Source of the DNA: Luteimonas sp. RC10
GTDB taxonomy: Bacteria > Pseudomonadota > Gammaproteobacteria > Xanthomonadales > Xanthomonadaceae
Reading direction: 5' to 3'
Assembly: GCF_014192745.1 (NCBI RefSeq)
Contig: NZ_JACHYJ010000001.1
Location: forward strand, 599,634-663,633
Length of the DNA: 64,000 nucleotides
The translations under genes were made by a program, and so were the position numbers. Positions 45,587 through 54,614 of this stretch are shown piece after piece; positions within the stretch are counted from its first letter, which is position 1, and the number at the start of each line of letters is the position of its first letter. The notes below the pieces were generated by a model. The model searched no databases. It was not told the origin of the DNA and saw only the letters and a program-made list of their open reading frames with translations.

Positions 45587-45601
45587 CACGTTGAAAACGT
45601 G
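45587..45601. promoter_or_regulatory. Inverted repeat upstream of the orphan antitoxin
   Basis: CACGTTGAAAACGTG, perfect 6-bp arms with a GAA centre, 18 nt before the antitoxin start. Placement and size suit an autoregulatory operator. Confidence 0.5.
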
Positions 45602-45625
45602 CCAACTGGTCTCGTGGCGACCGCG

Positions 45626-46147
45626 TCAGCTCGCCGAGGCCGCCTCGCGTGCCTGGCGCCAGCGACGCAAGCGACCGCGGGCATTCGCATAGGGTGAGGC
45701 GGTGTTGAACTGGATCATCCGGCCGCGCGTCCACTTGCCGTACCAGGGACGCCCGTACAGTGCGTCGTCGTCGAAGCCTGTCACCAGTGCGACAATGCGC
45801 GCCTTGGAGGCCTGCAGCCGCGCCACCAGGGCGTCGAACGGCACGTCGGCGTAGGCCGCGTAGAACGATTGCGCCAGGCGGCCCAGCTCATTCCATTTGA
45901 AGCCGGCCGCGGGAAAGACGATCTGTGCACCCGCCGCCTCCTCGGCATGCCAGGCGAGCACACGCTCGTTCCAGCCCACCAGGTAGGCGACCAGATCGCG
46001 CGGGCGCATGCGACTGGCGGCGACATGGCCGTCCATCGAGGCCTCGTCGATGGCCTCCGCCGGCAGCCTGTCGAGTTCGCGCATCAGCGCAGAGAATTCC
46101 TTGTCGATCGCCGTAAGCAGCGCGGCGCGGTCCTGGGGGACGGTCAT
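45626..46147 (-). CDS. ClbS/DfsB family four-helix bundle protein
   Basis: 173 residues. DinB-like bundle: RAALLTAIDKEFSALMREL, RPRDLVAYLVGWNERVLAWH, FKWNELGRLAQSFYAAY, and TRGRMIQFNTASPYANARGR. ClbS in colibactin producers protects against genotoxin by opening its cyclopropane; most family members elsewhere have no known substrate. The WYGKWTRGRMIQFNTASPY block near the C-terminus matches the family. Isolated here, so no specific role can be given. Confidence 0.87.
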   Translation of the reverse strand: MTVPQDRAALLTAIDKEFSALMRELDRLPAEAIDEASMDGHVAASRMRPRDLVAYLVGWNERVLAWHAEEAAGAQIVFPAAGFKWNELGRLAQSFYAAYADVPFDALVARLQASKARIVALVTGFDDDALYGRPWYGKWTRGRMIQFNTASPYANARGRLRRWRQAREAASAS

Positions 46148-46261
46148 GGGATCGGCTCTCCGGGCATTGGGGCCCGGCTGCGCGCAGTATTGTCGATGTT
46201 CGCGCCCACCGGGATGCGTCCCGATGCCACGCGCACCGCCGGCGCCTGCGATCATGTGCGC

Positions 46262-47644
<1,383 letters not shown>

Positions 47645-47677
47645 CACCACGCGTCGAACGCGCCGTGACGGACGCGC

Positions 47678-47770
47678 TCAGTGCCCGCGCCAACGTGCCC
47701 ACAGCGCGCGAACAGCCGCGTAGACCACGCCGATCGCCAGGCCAAGGCCGATCCACTGCAGCAACGTCAT
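47678..47770 (-). CDS. Small membrane protein of 30 residues
   Basis: MTLLQWIGLGLAIGVVYAAV followed by RALWARWRGH: one membrane helix with a basic, Trp-rich C-terminal tail, so an N-out/C-in orientation by the positive-inside rule. AAGGAG lies 8 nt before the ATG, an excellent ribosome-binding site. It follows the FKBP gene on the same strand by 69 nt. Too short for family assignment; topology and translation signals make it a credible real gene. Confidence 0.6.
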   Translation of the reverse strand: MTLLQWIGLGLAIGVVYAAVRALWARWRGH

Positions 47771-47839
47771 CGTCGATCTCCTTGGCCGGGGTGGCAGACC
47801 GGCGCACGCCATGACGGCGCGGCCTGGGGCAACGCAGTG

Positions 47840-48304
47840 TCAGCCCTGCACGCGGCCGACGTTCTTCTCGTCGTCGGTGGCCTCGCGCACCTCGGCCACT
47901 TCGACAGCGAAGTGCAGCGTCTGGCCGGCCAGCGGATGGTTGCCATCGATGCGCACCTGCGTGTCGGTGACATCCACCACAGTCACCAGCACCGCGCCCT
48001 GGCCGCCCTGGGCCTGGAACTGCATGCCCGGCTCGACGGTATCCACGCCCTGGAACGCCTCGCGCGGCAGCACCTGGACCAGCGCGTCATTGCGCTCGCC
48101 GTAGGCCTCCTGCGGCGGCACATCGACGGTCAGCGTGTCGCCGACCTTGCGGCCCGCCAACGCCTTCTCAAGGCCCGGGATGATGTTGCCGGCGCCGTGG
48201 AAGTAGCGCAGCGGCTGGCCTGCGGGCGACTTGTCGAGCACCTCGCCGGCATCGTTGGTGAGGGTGTAGTGGATGCTGGCAACGCGTGCAGCGGCGATCT
48301 CCAT
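47840..48304 (-). CDS. FKBP-type peptidyl-prolyl isomerase, SlyD-like
   Basis: 154 residues. FKBP domain interrupted by an IF chaperone insert as in SlyD: SIHYTLTNDAGEVLDKSP, GNIIPGLEKALAGRKVGD, PPQEAYGERNDALVQVLPRE (IF insert) and GNHPLAGQTLHFAVEV. Lacks the long His/Cys metal-binding tail of E. coli SlyD, ending in TDDEKNVGRVQG. Cytoplasmic isomerase/holdase. AAGGAG precedes the ATG by 6 nt. Confidence 0.93.
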   Translation of the reverse strand: MEIAAARVASIHYTLTNDAGEVLDKSPAGQPLRYFHGAGNIIPGLEKALAGRKVGDTLTVDVPPQEAYGERNDALVQVLPREAFQGVDTVEPGMQFQAQGGQGAVLVTVVDVTDTQVRIDGNHPLAGQTLHFAVEVAEVREATDDEKNVGRVQG

Positions 48305-48631
48305 GAGGATCTCCTTGAGATTCGAATAAAAGGGGGAGGCGTGGCGGAAGACGAAAACACCGGACGACACACGGTGTGGCTGACCACCACGCCACCCTAC
48401 CGGGCGGGCCGGCGCCACGCAAACCGGCCCGCGGTCGCCGCTGCGCTGCGACGAAGGCCAATCGACCGCGCAGGGGCGTCGCAGCGCGGCCGAACCCCGA
48501 TGACGCGAATATGAACCGGGGCGCGTGCCCCTAGGGCGGACCCCAGATCCTGGCACCTACGGCCGCGATTACGGTGTCAGCCATCCACCGTGCTCGCAGG
48601 CGGTGTCCCCTTTCCGATCAGGAGAAACGAC
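48305..48631. other. Intergenic region between FKBP and Ala-rich genes
   Basis: 327 nt between divergently placed genes. It contains several short GC palindromes (for example GGGGCGCGTGCCCC near 48516) but no promoter pair I can call with confidence and no ORF with a ribosome-binding site. Confidence 0.4.
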
Positions 48632-49099
48632 ATGACCGATGGCGCTTCCGGCGTTTCGGGTGGTTCTGGTGCAGCGGATGCCGCCAACGATGCCGCACAG
48701 TCCGCGGCCAACGACGCTGCCGCAAGTGCCGTCGAATCGATGGGCCCGGCCTCGGCCGAGGCGGTGAGCTCGGCCGAGGCCGCTGCCGAGGCCGCCAAGG
48801 TGGGCGATGCCTGCACCGCCGAGGCCGCCTTGTCGCGCGCCGAAGCGGCGGCATCGCAGACCGCGCAGGCGGCGCAGACGGTGGCCGACATCGCTGCGCA
48901 GACCCCCACCCAGGTGACCGAAGCGGCCGCTGCCATCGCCGCCGAAGACGCGCAGAACGCGGCCGCCGCCGTCGATGCCGCGCGTCAGGCAGTCGAGAGC
49001 ATGCGCGAAGACCTCGGCGTCAGCGGCTGCATTTCCCAGGCCCCGACCGAGCCAACCCAAGGCCTGGCCCTGAACACCATCGAACAACTCTGGACCTAA
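48632..49099 (+). CDS. Ala-rich low-complexity protein
   Basis: 155 residues, Ala dominates throughout, with Glu, Ser, Thr and Gln filling heptad-like spacing (ADAANDAAQSAANDAAASAV, SAEAAAEAAKVGDACTAEAA, SQTAQAAQTVADIAAQTP, AVDAARQAVESM). Predicted to be one or two long helices or a coiled coil, with a short C-terminus (LGVSGCISQAPTEPTQG). Two Cys. No signal peptide. AGGAG 8 nt before the ATG supports expression. No family recognised. Confidence 0.6.
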   Translation: MTDGASGVSGGSGAADAANDAAQSAANDAAASAVESMGPASAEAVSSAEAAAEAAKVGDACTAEAALSRAEAAASQTAQAAQTVADIAAQTPTQVTEAAAAIAAEDAQNAAAAVDAARQAVESMREDLGVSGCISQAPTEPTQGLALNTIEQLWT

Positions 49100-49144
49100 A
49101 ACCGGGGTCAGAGTCATTTTTCTTAGCACCCGCGGTGCAACACC

Positions 49145-49216
49145 GGGGTCAGGTTCGCTTTTCCCCGCAGTGACGTCGCGGCTGCTGTTTGCTGAGGGAA
49201 AAGCGAACCTGACCCC
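49145..49216. repeat. Perfect 21-bp inverted repeat of the GGGGTCAGGTTC type
   Basis: Arms 49145-49165 and 49196-49216 are exact reverse complements (GGGGTCAGGTTCGCTTTTCC plus one base) with a 30-nt loop. A third, partial copy (GGGGTCAGAGTCATTTTT) lies at 49104-49121, and GGGGTCAGGTT recurs at 56998-57008, where it supplies the stop codon of the DUF4272 gene. Such motifs occur near Y1/REP-associated tyrosine transposases in proteobacteria, but no transposase is in the window. It also may terminate the convergent genes on both sides. Confidence 0.75.
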
Positions 49217-49240
49217 TGCACACTGACCGCATCGCGGGGA

Positions 49241-50260
49241 TCAGGGTTTGGCGTCGACTTTCAGGTCGCCCGGCTGGATCCAGCCGCGGCGCCGCATCGG
49301 CGCGGCGATGGCCAATGTCAGCAGCGCTGGCGCGAGGAAATGCAGCAGGCCGATCGACAGCCATACCGACGGCGCATTTCCCATGGCCGCCAAGGTGCCG
49401 ACCTGGCCGACGAAGCCGCTGGTGCCCATGCCCGAGCCTGCGGGCACATTCTGCATACCGAAGCCCAGGGTCGCGACGGGGCCGAGGATGGCGCCCGCCA
49501 GCGTGGGCGGGATCCAGATCCGCGGGTTGCGCACGATGTTGGGCAGTTGCAGCATGCTCGTGCCCAGGCCCTGGCTGAGCAGCCCCGACGTGCCGTTCTC
49601 GCGCCAGCTCATGACCGCGAAGCCGACCATCTGCGCCGCGCAGCCCGCGGTCGCCGCGCCGCCGGCCAGACCGCCCAGGCCCAGTGAGATCGCCAGCGCC
49701 GCGCTCGAGGTCGGGCCGGTCAGGATCATGCCCATCACGACCGCGATCAGCACGCTCATCAGCAACGGCTGCAGCGTCATCGCCCATTCGATGGTCTGCC
49801 CGGTCACCGCCAGCACGTTACCGATCACCGGCGCCAGCGCGTGCGCAGTGGCGAAGCCGGCGACCAGCGCCGCAGCTGGCGTTGCAATGATGTCGATCGG
49901 CGTGGTGCGGCTGACCAACTTGCCGATCTCGGTCCCGACCGCGACCGCGACGAAGCAGCCGACCGGCCCGCCGAGCTTGGCGCCCAGCAGCCCCGTCGCG
50001 GCGCTGGCGAAGATCACGATCGGCGGACCTTTCAAGCCGTAGGCCACCGCCACGCCGATCGCAGCCCCCATCGCCTGCTGCGCCATCGTACCGGCGTCGA
50101 GCAGCCAGGCCTGGTGGGTCCAGCCGCCGACGGTCTTGAGGATCAGCCCGATCACCAGCGAGCCGAACAGGCCCAGCGTCATCGCGTTGAGCGCCTCGAT
50201 GCCGTAGCGACGCAGCGAGAACTCAATGTCGCGCGCGCGCAGGAAGGACGTCAGGGACAT
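49241..50260 (-). CDS. PfoR-like / PTS_EIIC_2-type membrane protein
   Basis: 339 residues, about ten membrane helices: GLFGSLVIGLILKTVGGW, MGAAIGVAVAYGLKGPPIVI, FASAATGLLGAKLGGPVGCF, AMTLQPLLMSVLIAVVMGMI. Matches the PTS_EIIC_2/PfoR family, membrane proteins related to PTS sugar permeases but without EIIA/EIIB domains. No phosphotransfer protein is adjacent, so substrate and energy coupling are unclear. Starts MSLTSFLRARDIEFSL; standing alone next to a repeat hairpin. Confidence 0.82.
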   Translation of the reverse strand: MSLTSFLRARDIEFSLRRYGIEALNAMTLGLFGSLVIGLILKTVGGWTHQAWLLDAGTMAQQAMGAAIGVAVAYGLKGPPIVIFASAATGLLGAKLGGPVGCFVAVAVGTEIGKLVSRTTPIDIIATPAAALVAGFATAHALAPVIGNVLAVTGQTIEWAMTLQPLLMSVLIAVVMGMILTGPTSSAALAISLGLGGLAGGAATAGCAAQMVGFAVMSWRENGTSGLLSQGLGTSMLQLPNIVRNPRIWIPPTLAGAILGPVATLGFGMQNVPAGSGMGTSGFVGQVGTLAAMGNAPSVWLSIGLLHFLAPALLTLAIAAPMRRRGWIQPGDLKVDAKP

Positions 50261-50363
50261 GACCGTGCCGGTACAGGAAAAAACGGGACGGCCTGGACGG
50301 ACCGCGCGGATCGAACGAGCGCGCAAGGATAGCGGCTCGGCGGCTCGGCGGCCCGCGCGTACC

Positions 50364-50777
50364 TCAGCGCGGGACCAGCGTGATGTTCGAATGCGCGGCG
50401 AGGATCTCCAGCACGATCTCGAAGTAGGTCTGCCCGGTGCCGGCGGCCAGCGCGTCGAGCTGGCGCTGCACGTGCGCCACGTTGAAGCGCTCAGGCTGTG
50501 CCAACTTGGCCTGCAGGAACCGGCACGTCGTCTCCACACCCAGGTCCTGCCGGTTCTTCTCGAACGCCGACCACACCAGCGTCACCGGTGCATCGCCATC
50601 CAACGCGCCATAACCGCCGTAGAGCATGTCGTCGAGCGCATCCAGACTCGGCCCGAGCGTCCAGTCGACCTCCGCCATGAAGACGCGGTTGATCTCGTCG
50701 TAGAACGACGGGATGTCGTGGATCCGGGTGCCGTCGAGCAGCAGCGATTTGGACGCGGTGGGCAAGGCGGTCGGCAT
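50364..50777 (-). CDS. Barstar (barnase inhibitor) family protein
   Basis: 137 residues from ATG 50777; longer in-frame starts exist but the barstar core begins at KSLLLDGTRIHDIPSFYDEI. Then VDWTLGPSLDALDDMLYGGYG, the position of the GxNLDALxD motif, VTLVWSAFEKNRQDLG and a final strand HSNITLVPR. Barstar covers the active site of extracellular RNases; free-standing homologues often give immunity to RNase effectors from neighbours or regulate unknown nucleases. No RNase gene is next to it, so it looks like an orphan immunity gene. About 80 residues between motifs 2 and 3 are longer than classical barstar. Confidence 0.8.
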   Translation of the reverse strand: MPTALPTASKSLLLDGTRIHDIPSFYDEINRVFMAEVDWTLGPSLDALDDMLYGGYGALDGDAPVTLVWSAFEKNRQDLGVETTCRFLQAKLAQPERFNVAHVQRQLDALAAGTGQTYFEIVLEILAAHSNITLVPR

Positions 50778-50995
50778 CGAGTTCGCGAAGAGACGGAGCC
50801 TGATGGAAGCGGTTGGAAAAGTGAACCTGCCGATGGCTTGGAGATCGATCCTGGCTGTCCTGGCCATCAAAGGGACCAGCGGGCACAGTGGCAGTTGGAC
50901 AAGCCGGTCGTGTGGCCGTCCGGCAATGAGCTGCGTGACCTTCGTCCAATCGGCGACACTTCTGGAATTCATTCAAGCGCTAGCCGAGGATAGGC

Positions 50996-51457
50996 ATGAG
51001 ACGCGTACTGATCGTTCTCCTTGCGGTGTTCGCTCCATCCATAGGCTTCGCAGGGTTGCCCTTCGAGGCCACGCTCGAAGAAATGAGTCAGCGTGCTGAT
51101 CACATCTTGATTGGCCGCGTCATCGGCGTTGACATGATCGACGAACACGGAACACCTGTTCTGGACCGAGCGGCGAGGACGGGTCCTGGGCTGACAAATA
51201 CCATCAGGCTTGTGATCACGGTCGATGAGGTGCTCGTCACGAGCGCCGCGATTGTCCCGAAAGTGCTGTCAGTGCCGCTTGCAAGCCACTTGCATTACAG
51301 TCTCGGACAAGTGGCGGACGCGCACGAGGGCGATACGGCTGTGCGCTTGTTGCTGCTTCAAGGTGAAGAATTTATCGGGATAAAGCCGGGCGTGTTCATG
51401 CGTCCGATGCGTGACAAGGACGAAGCGCTTCGCCTCCACCACGCTGCACATCCGTAG
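50996..51457 (+). CDS. Hypothetical exported protein
   Basis: 153 residues. Signal peptide (RRVLIVLLAVFAPSIGFAG), then a domain of strands and helices: LEEMSQRADHILIGRVIGVD, NTIRLVITVDEVLVTSAAIV, TAVRLLLLQGEEFIGIKPG. The ADHILIGRVIGV / VDEVLVTSA pattern resembles small OB-like periplasmic proteins, but I cannot name a family. Base composition is a little below that of its neighbours. Unlinked to the divergent barstar gene except by position. Confidence 0.65.
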   Translation: MRRVLIVLLAVFAPSIGFAGLPFEATLEEMSQRADHILIGRVIGVDMIDEHGTPVLDRAARTGPGLTNTIRLVITVDEVLVTSAAIVPKVLSVPLASHLHYSLGQVADAHEGDTAVRLLLLQGEEFIGIKPGVFMRPMRDKDEALRLHHAAHP

Positions 51458-51671
51458 GCCTGATCTGCAGTTCCGTTCAACCGCGGGCTCCTTCAGGTCT
51501 CGACCCAGTTGATGCATGCGCCCGCATCTGCAGGCATCTCAGGCGACTGGTACGCTGCAGGGCCATGACTTGGTGCACTGGCTGTAGCGGTTTTGGAGCA
51601 TGAGGACGCTGCCGGTGCAGCGACGCTCCTGGCTGTGCAATTGGGACGTGCAAACAGTGGGTTGACAGCAC

Positions 51672-52007
51672 ATGGCCGCTCAATTTCTCGAATCTCGGAG
51701 TCTCCGAGGGGGCCTTTGGCTCGTGCTCGTTGGGAGCATTGCTGGCGCCCTGTGGTGCTCCAATCTGTTCGTGTTTCACTCCTGGGCGGCGGATGCGCCG
51801 CCTGGCGATACGGAGCTTCATCTCCACTGGGCCAAGATGTCCGCCGCGATCGCCGCGGCGTTGCTTGCCGTGGCGTTGCTCGCCGGGTACGGAATCGTCG
51901 CAATTCGCAAGGGTCACAGGCAGAGGGCTGTTGGATGCATGCGCCCGGTCGATGACAGCGGCGGCAGTGAGGCTGGACCTTCTGAGGGTGCTGATGGCAC
52001 TCGATAG
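51672..52007 (+). CDS. Hypothetical inner-membrane protein
   Basis: 111 residues with two membrane helices (GLWLVLVGSIAGALWCSNLF and MSAAIAAALLAVALLAGYGI) joined by a short loop with Trp and His (HSWAADAPPGDTELHLHW), and a basic, then acidic soluble tail. No ribosome-binding site stands out upstream (GTTGACAGCAC), so the start is tentative. Family unknown. Confidence 0.5.
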   Translation: MAAQFLESRSLRGGLWLVLVGSIAGALWCSNLFVFHSWAADAPPGDTELHLHWAKMSAAIAAALLAVALLAGYGIVAIRKGHRQRAVGCMRPVDDSGGSEAGPSEGADGTR

Positions 52008-52120
52008 CTAAGCTCTGCGCCGGTCACTCCGTCACCGAATTAACGAAATATTGACAACGCTGCAGCCCGGTCCCACAGTGCGCGCGCCCGGATGGGCATC
52101 CACTTTCTGGAAGGACCTGA

Positions 52121-52669
52121 ATGAAGCACACCCTGATTCTCGCCGCTGCCCTCGCGCTGGCCGGCGTCTCGACGCACGCCGCCGCCAGCGGCGCTTTCCT
52201 CCGCGCCGAGGTCGGCAGCGCGGACACCGAGGCCCGCTACGGCGGCCTGCGCGAAAGCGACTCGGACACCTCCGCGCTGTTCGGCGGCGGCTATTGGTTC
52301 ACGCCCAACATTGCCGTCGAAGGCCATGCGGGCACGCTATACACCGAAGACCTGGGCTACGACACCGATTTCGATCTGGTGACGTTTGGTGTGGGCGTGG
52401 CGTTGAAGCACAATTTCGGTGCGGACAGCACCGGCTTCTTCGTCGGCGCGCGCGCGGGCGTGGCGCGCATGGTGGCGCAGATCCGCGAGGACACATTCGA
52501 TGTCGTTGACGACGAGGGCTCGACCAAGCCGTACTACGGCGCGACGCTCGGTTACGACATCAACCGTCGCTGGGGCCTGAGCCTGAACTACACGCGTCAT
52601 CGCGGAGAATTCTCGGGGATCGAGGTCGATGTGGAGAACGTGACCGTGGGCGGCGAATTCCGCTTCTGA
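52121..52669 (+). CDS. Small outer-membrane beta-barrel protein (OmpX/Ail-like)
   Basis: 182 residues. Signal peptide (KHTLILAAALALAGVSTHAA), then alternating strands with turns rich in Gly/Asp (GAFLRAEVGSADTEARYG, ALFGGGYWFTPNIAVEG, YGATLGYDINRRWGLSLNY) and a C-terminal VTVGGEFRF ending in Phe, the BAM recognition signal. Eight strands are likely. Roles in this family vary (adhesion, serum resistance, membrane integrity); none can be assigned here. AAGGACC precedes the ATG. Confidence 0.85.
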   Translation: MKHTLILAAALALAGVSTHAAASGAFLRAEVGSADTEARYGGLRESDSDTSALFGGGYWFTPNIAVEGHAGTLYTEDLGYDTDFDLVTFGVGVALKHNFGADSTGFFVGARAGVARMVAQIREDTFDVVDDEGSTKPYYGATLGYDINRRWGLSLNYTRHRGEFSGIEVDVENVTVGGEFRF

Positions 52670-52747
52670 TCCATCGGCAAGGCCGTATCGCGGCGGCAGG
52701 TCCGGCATCGGGCCTGCCGTCGTCGTTTCAGGCGACCGCCAGCGCCA

Positions 52748-53647
52748 TCAGCGCTCGACCTCCCGATACGCCCGCACATGCTCGATCAACGCGCGCAGCT
52801 TCGGCGGCTGGTGCCGGCGGTTCGGGAAGTACAGGAAGAAGCCGGGGAACGGCGGCAGGTAGTCCTGCAGCAGCGGCACGAGTTCGCCGCGTGCGAGATA
52901 AGGCGCGAATGTCTCTTCGATGCCGAACGTGATGCCGCCGCCGGCCAGTGCGGTGCGGATCATCAGCAGCATGTCGTTGGTGGTGATCTGCGGCGCGACC
53001 TGCACGTCGAACGGACGGCCGTCCTCGACGAACTCCCAGCGGTGCGGCGCCATGGCCGGCGTCATGCGCCAGCCGATGCAGCGGTGGGCGACGAGATCGC
53101 GCGGATGTGCAGGCACACCGTGGCGGGCGAGGTAGTCCGGCGCGGCAACGGCGACTTCGCGCTGCGGGCCGGTCAGCGGCACGGCGACCATGTCCTGCTC
53201 GATCACCTCGCCCAGGCGCACGCCGGCGTCGAAGCCCGCGGCGACGATGTCGAAGGTCTCGTCGGCCACGGTCACATCCAGTGTGATGCCGGGATAGGCG
53301 TGGGCGAACGTCGCGATCAGCGGGCCGGACAAAAAGCGCTCGGCGATCGAGGTGACGGCCACGCGCAACAGGCCGCGCGGCGGGCCGTCGTCGACGGCTT
53401 CGTCGAGCGCGCTACCCAACGCGGCCAGCGGCATGGCGATTTGGCGATGCAGGCGCTCGCCGGCCTCGGTCAGGCGCACGCTGCGCGTGGAGCGGTGGAC
53501 CAACGCGATGCCAAGGACATCCTCGAGCCGGCGGATGCCCTGGCTGACCGCCGAGCGCGTCACCCCGAGCCGGTCGGCGGCGGCGCGGAAGTTCGGACCT
53601 TCGGCGACGGCCAGAAAGACGCGCAGCAGGTTGAGGTCGAGTTCCAT
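52748..53647 (-). CDS. LysR family transcriptional regulator
   Basis: 299 residues. Winged-helix N-terminus (LNLLRVFLAVAEGPNFRAAA, LGVTRSAVSQGIRRLEDVLG, TRSVRLTEAGERL), then the periplasmic-binding-protein-like effector domain (GLLRVAVTSIAERFLSGPLI, DLVAHRCIGWRM, FLYFPNRRHQPPKLRAL). The FPNRR C-terminal motif is typical of the AaeR/YafC-like group that regulates adjacent oxidoreductases. Divergent from an SDR gene 95 nt away, with an inverted repeat covering its own start codon. Confidence 0.93.
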   Translation of the reverse strand: MELDLNLLRVFLAVAEGPNFRAAADRLGVTRSAVSQGIRRLEDVLGIALVHRSTRSVRLTEAGERLHRQIAMPLAALGSALDEAVDDGPPRGLLRVAVTSIAERFLSGPLIATFAHAYPGITLDVTVADETFDIVAAGFDAGVRLGEVIEQDMVAVPLTGPQREVAVAAPDYLARHGVPAHPRDLVAHRCIGWRMTPAMAPHRWEFVEDGRPFDVQVAPQITTNDMLLMIRTALAGGGITFGIEETFAPYLARGELVPLLQDYLPPFPGFFLYFPNRRHQPPKLRALIEHVRAYREVER

Positions 53648-53668
53648 TGGTTAGCCAGTCTAACCAAT
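53646..53668. promoter_or_regulatory. LysR operator in the LysR/SDR divergon
   Basis: Perfect inverted repeat ATTGGTTA / TAACCAAT with a 7-nt spacer (GCCAGTC). It begins at the LysR start codon and reaches toward the SDR promoter, so the same site can serve repression of the regulator and control of the SDR gene. The T-N11-A form of LysR boxes fits. Confidence 0.75.
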
Positions 53669-53742
53669 ACGTCCAGTGGCAGGGGAATTCCGGTCGTCTG
53701 GCGCGACGCCTACCGTGGGCGCTCCCCACTGGAGGACATCTC

Positions 53743-54477
53743 ATGCAGACCCTGACCGACCGCATCATCCTGATCACCGGCGCCAGCAGCGGCATCGGCG
53801 CGGCCACGGCGCGCGAGCTCGCGGCCCGTGGTGCGACCGTCGTGCTCGGCGCGCGGCGGACCGAACGCCTCGACGCGTTGGTCGCCGAGATCGTCGCTGC
53901 CGGCGGCCGCGCGCAGGCGCGTGCGCTGGATGTCGTGTCGCCCGACGACATGCAGGCCTTCGCCGACCACGCGCTTGCCGTGTACGGACGCATCGATGCG
54001 ATCGTCAACAACGCCGGGGTGATGCCGCTCTCGCCGCTGTCGGCGCTCAAGCGCGACGAATGGGACCGCATGATCGATGTGAACCTGCGCGGCGTCCTGC
54101 ATGGCATCGCCGCAGTGCTGCCGACGATGGAACGGCAGGGCTTCGGGCACGTGGTCAATGTCGCCTCGATCGGCGCGCACCGGGTGTTTCCCACATCGGC
54201 GGTCTACTGCGCGACCAAGTACGCGGTGTGGGCATTGTCGGAAGGCCTGCGTCAGGAGACCGATCGCCTGCGCGTGACGGTGGTCAGCCCCGGCACTACG
54301 ACTTCAGAGCTCGCCGACACGATCACCCATACGGGCGCGGCCGAGGGCATGCGCGATTTTCGTCGGATCACGATCGCGCCCGAGGCGGTCGCTCGCGCGA
54401 TCGCCTATGCGATGGAACAGCCGGCGGATGTCGATGTCAGCGAAGTGGTCGTGCGGCCGGTGGCCAGTCCGTATTGA
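53743..54477 (+). CDS. SDR family oxidoreductase
   Basis: 244 residues. TGASSGIGAATARELAARGA (NAD(P) site), GARRTERL, AIVNNAGVMPLSPL, NVASIGAHRVFPTSAVYCAT (Ser, with Tyr-Cys-Ala-Thr-Lys supplying the catalytic Tyr and Lys) and VVSPGTTTSEL. Probably NADP-linked reduction of a small carbonyl compound. Divergent partner of the LysR gene, which is likely its regulator. GGAGG 7 nt before the ATG. Confidence 0.9.
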   Translation: MQTLTDRIILITGASSGIGAATARELAARGATVVLGARRTERLDALVAEIVAAGGRAQARALDVVSPDDMQAFADHALAVYGRIDAIVNNAGVMPLSPLSALKRDEWDRMIDVNLRGVLHGIAAVLPTMERQGFGHVVNVASIGAHRVFPTSAVYCATKYAVWALSEGLRQETDRLRVTVVSPGTTTSELADTITHTGAAEGMRDFRRITIAPEAVARAIAYAMEQPADVDVSEVVVRPVASPY

Positions 54478-54614
54478 GCCCGCGATCGCCGTCCCGTGTG
54501 GCCTTCGCAAACGATGGCCCGTCCGAGTTCGACTTCCCGCGCGCGGGCAAGTGCCGTGCAATGGGAGCATTCGACATCCGCGCTGCAGCCCGGGCTTGCC
54601 ACTGTGCGTCAGCT

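Noticed and set aside
45626..46147. Colibactin-type self-resistance suggested by the ClbS/DfsB protein
   Set aside because: No pks or NRPS genes are nearby and the family is widespread in non-producers.
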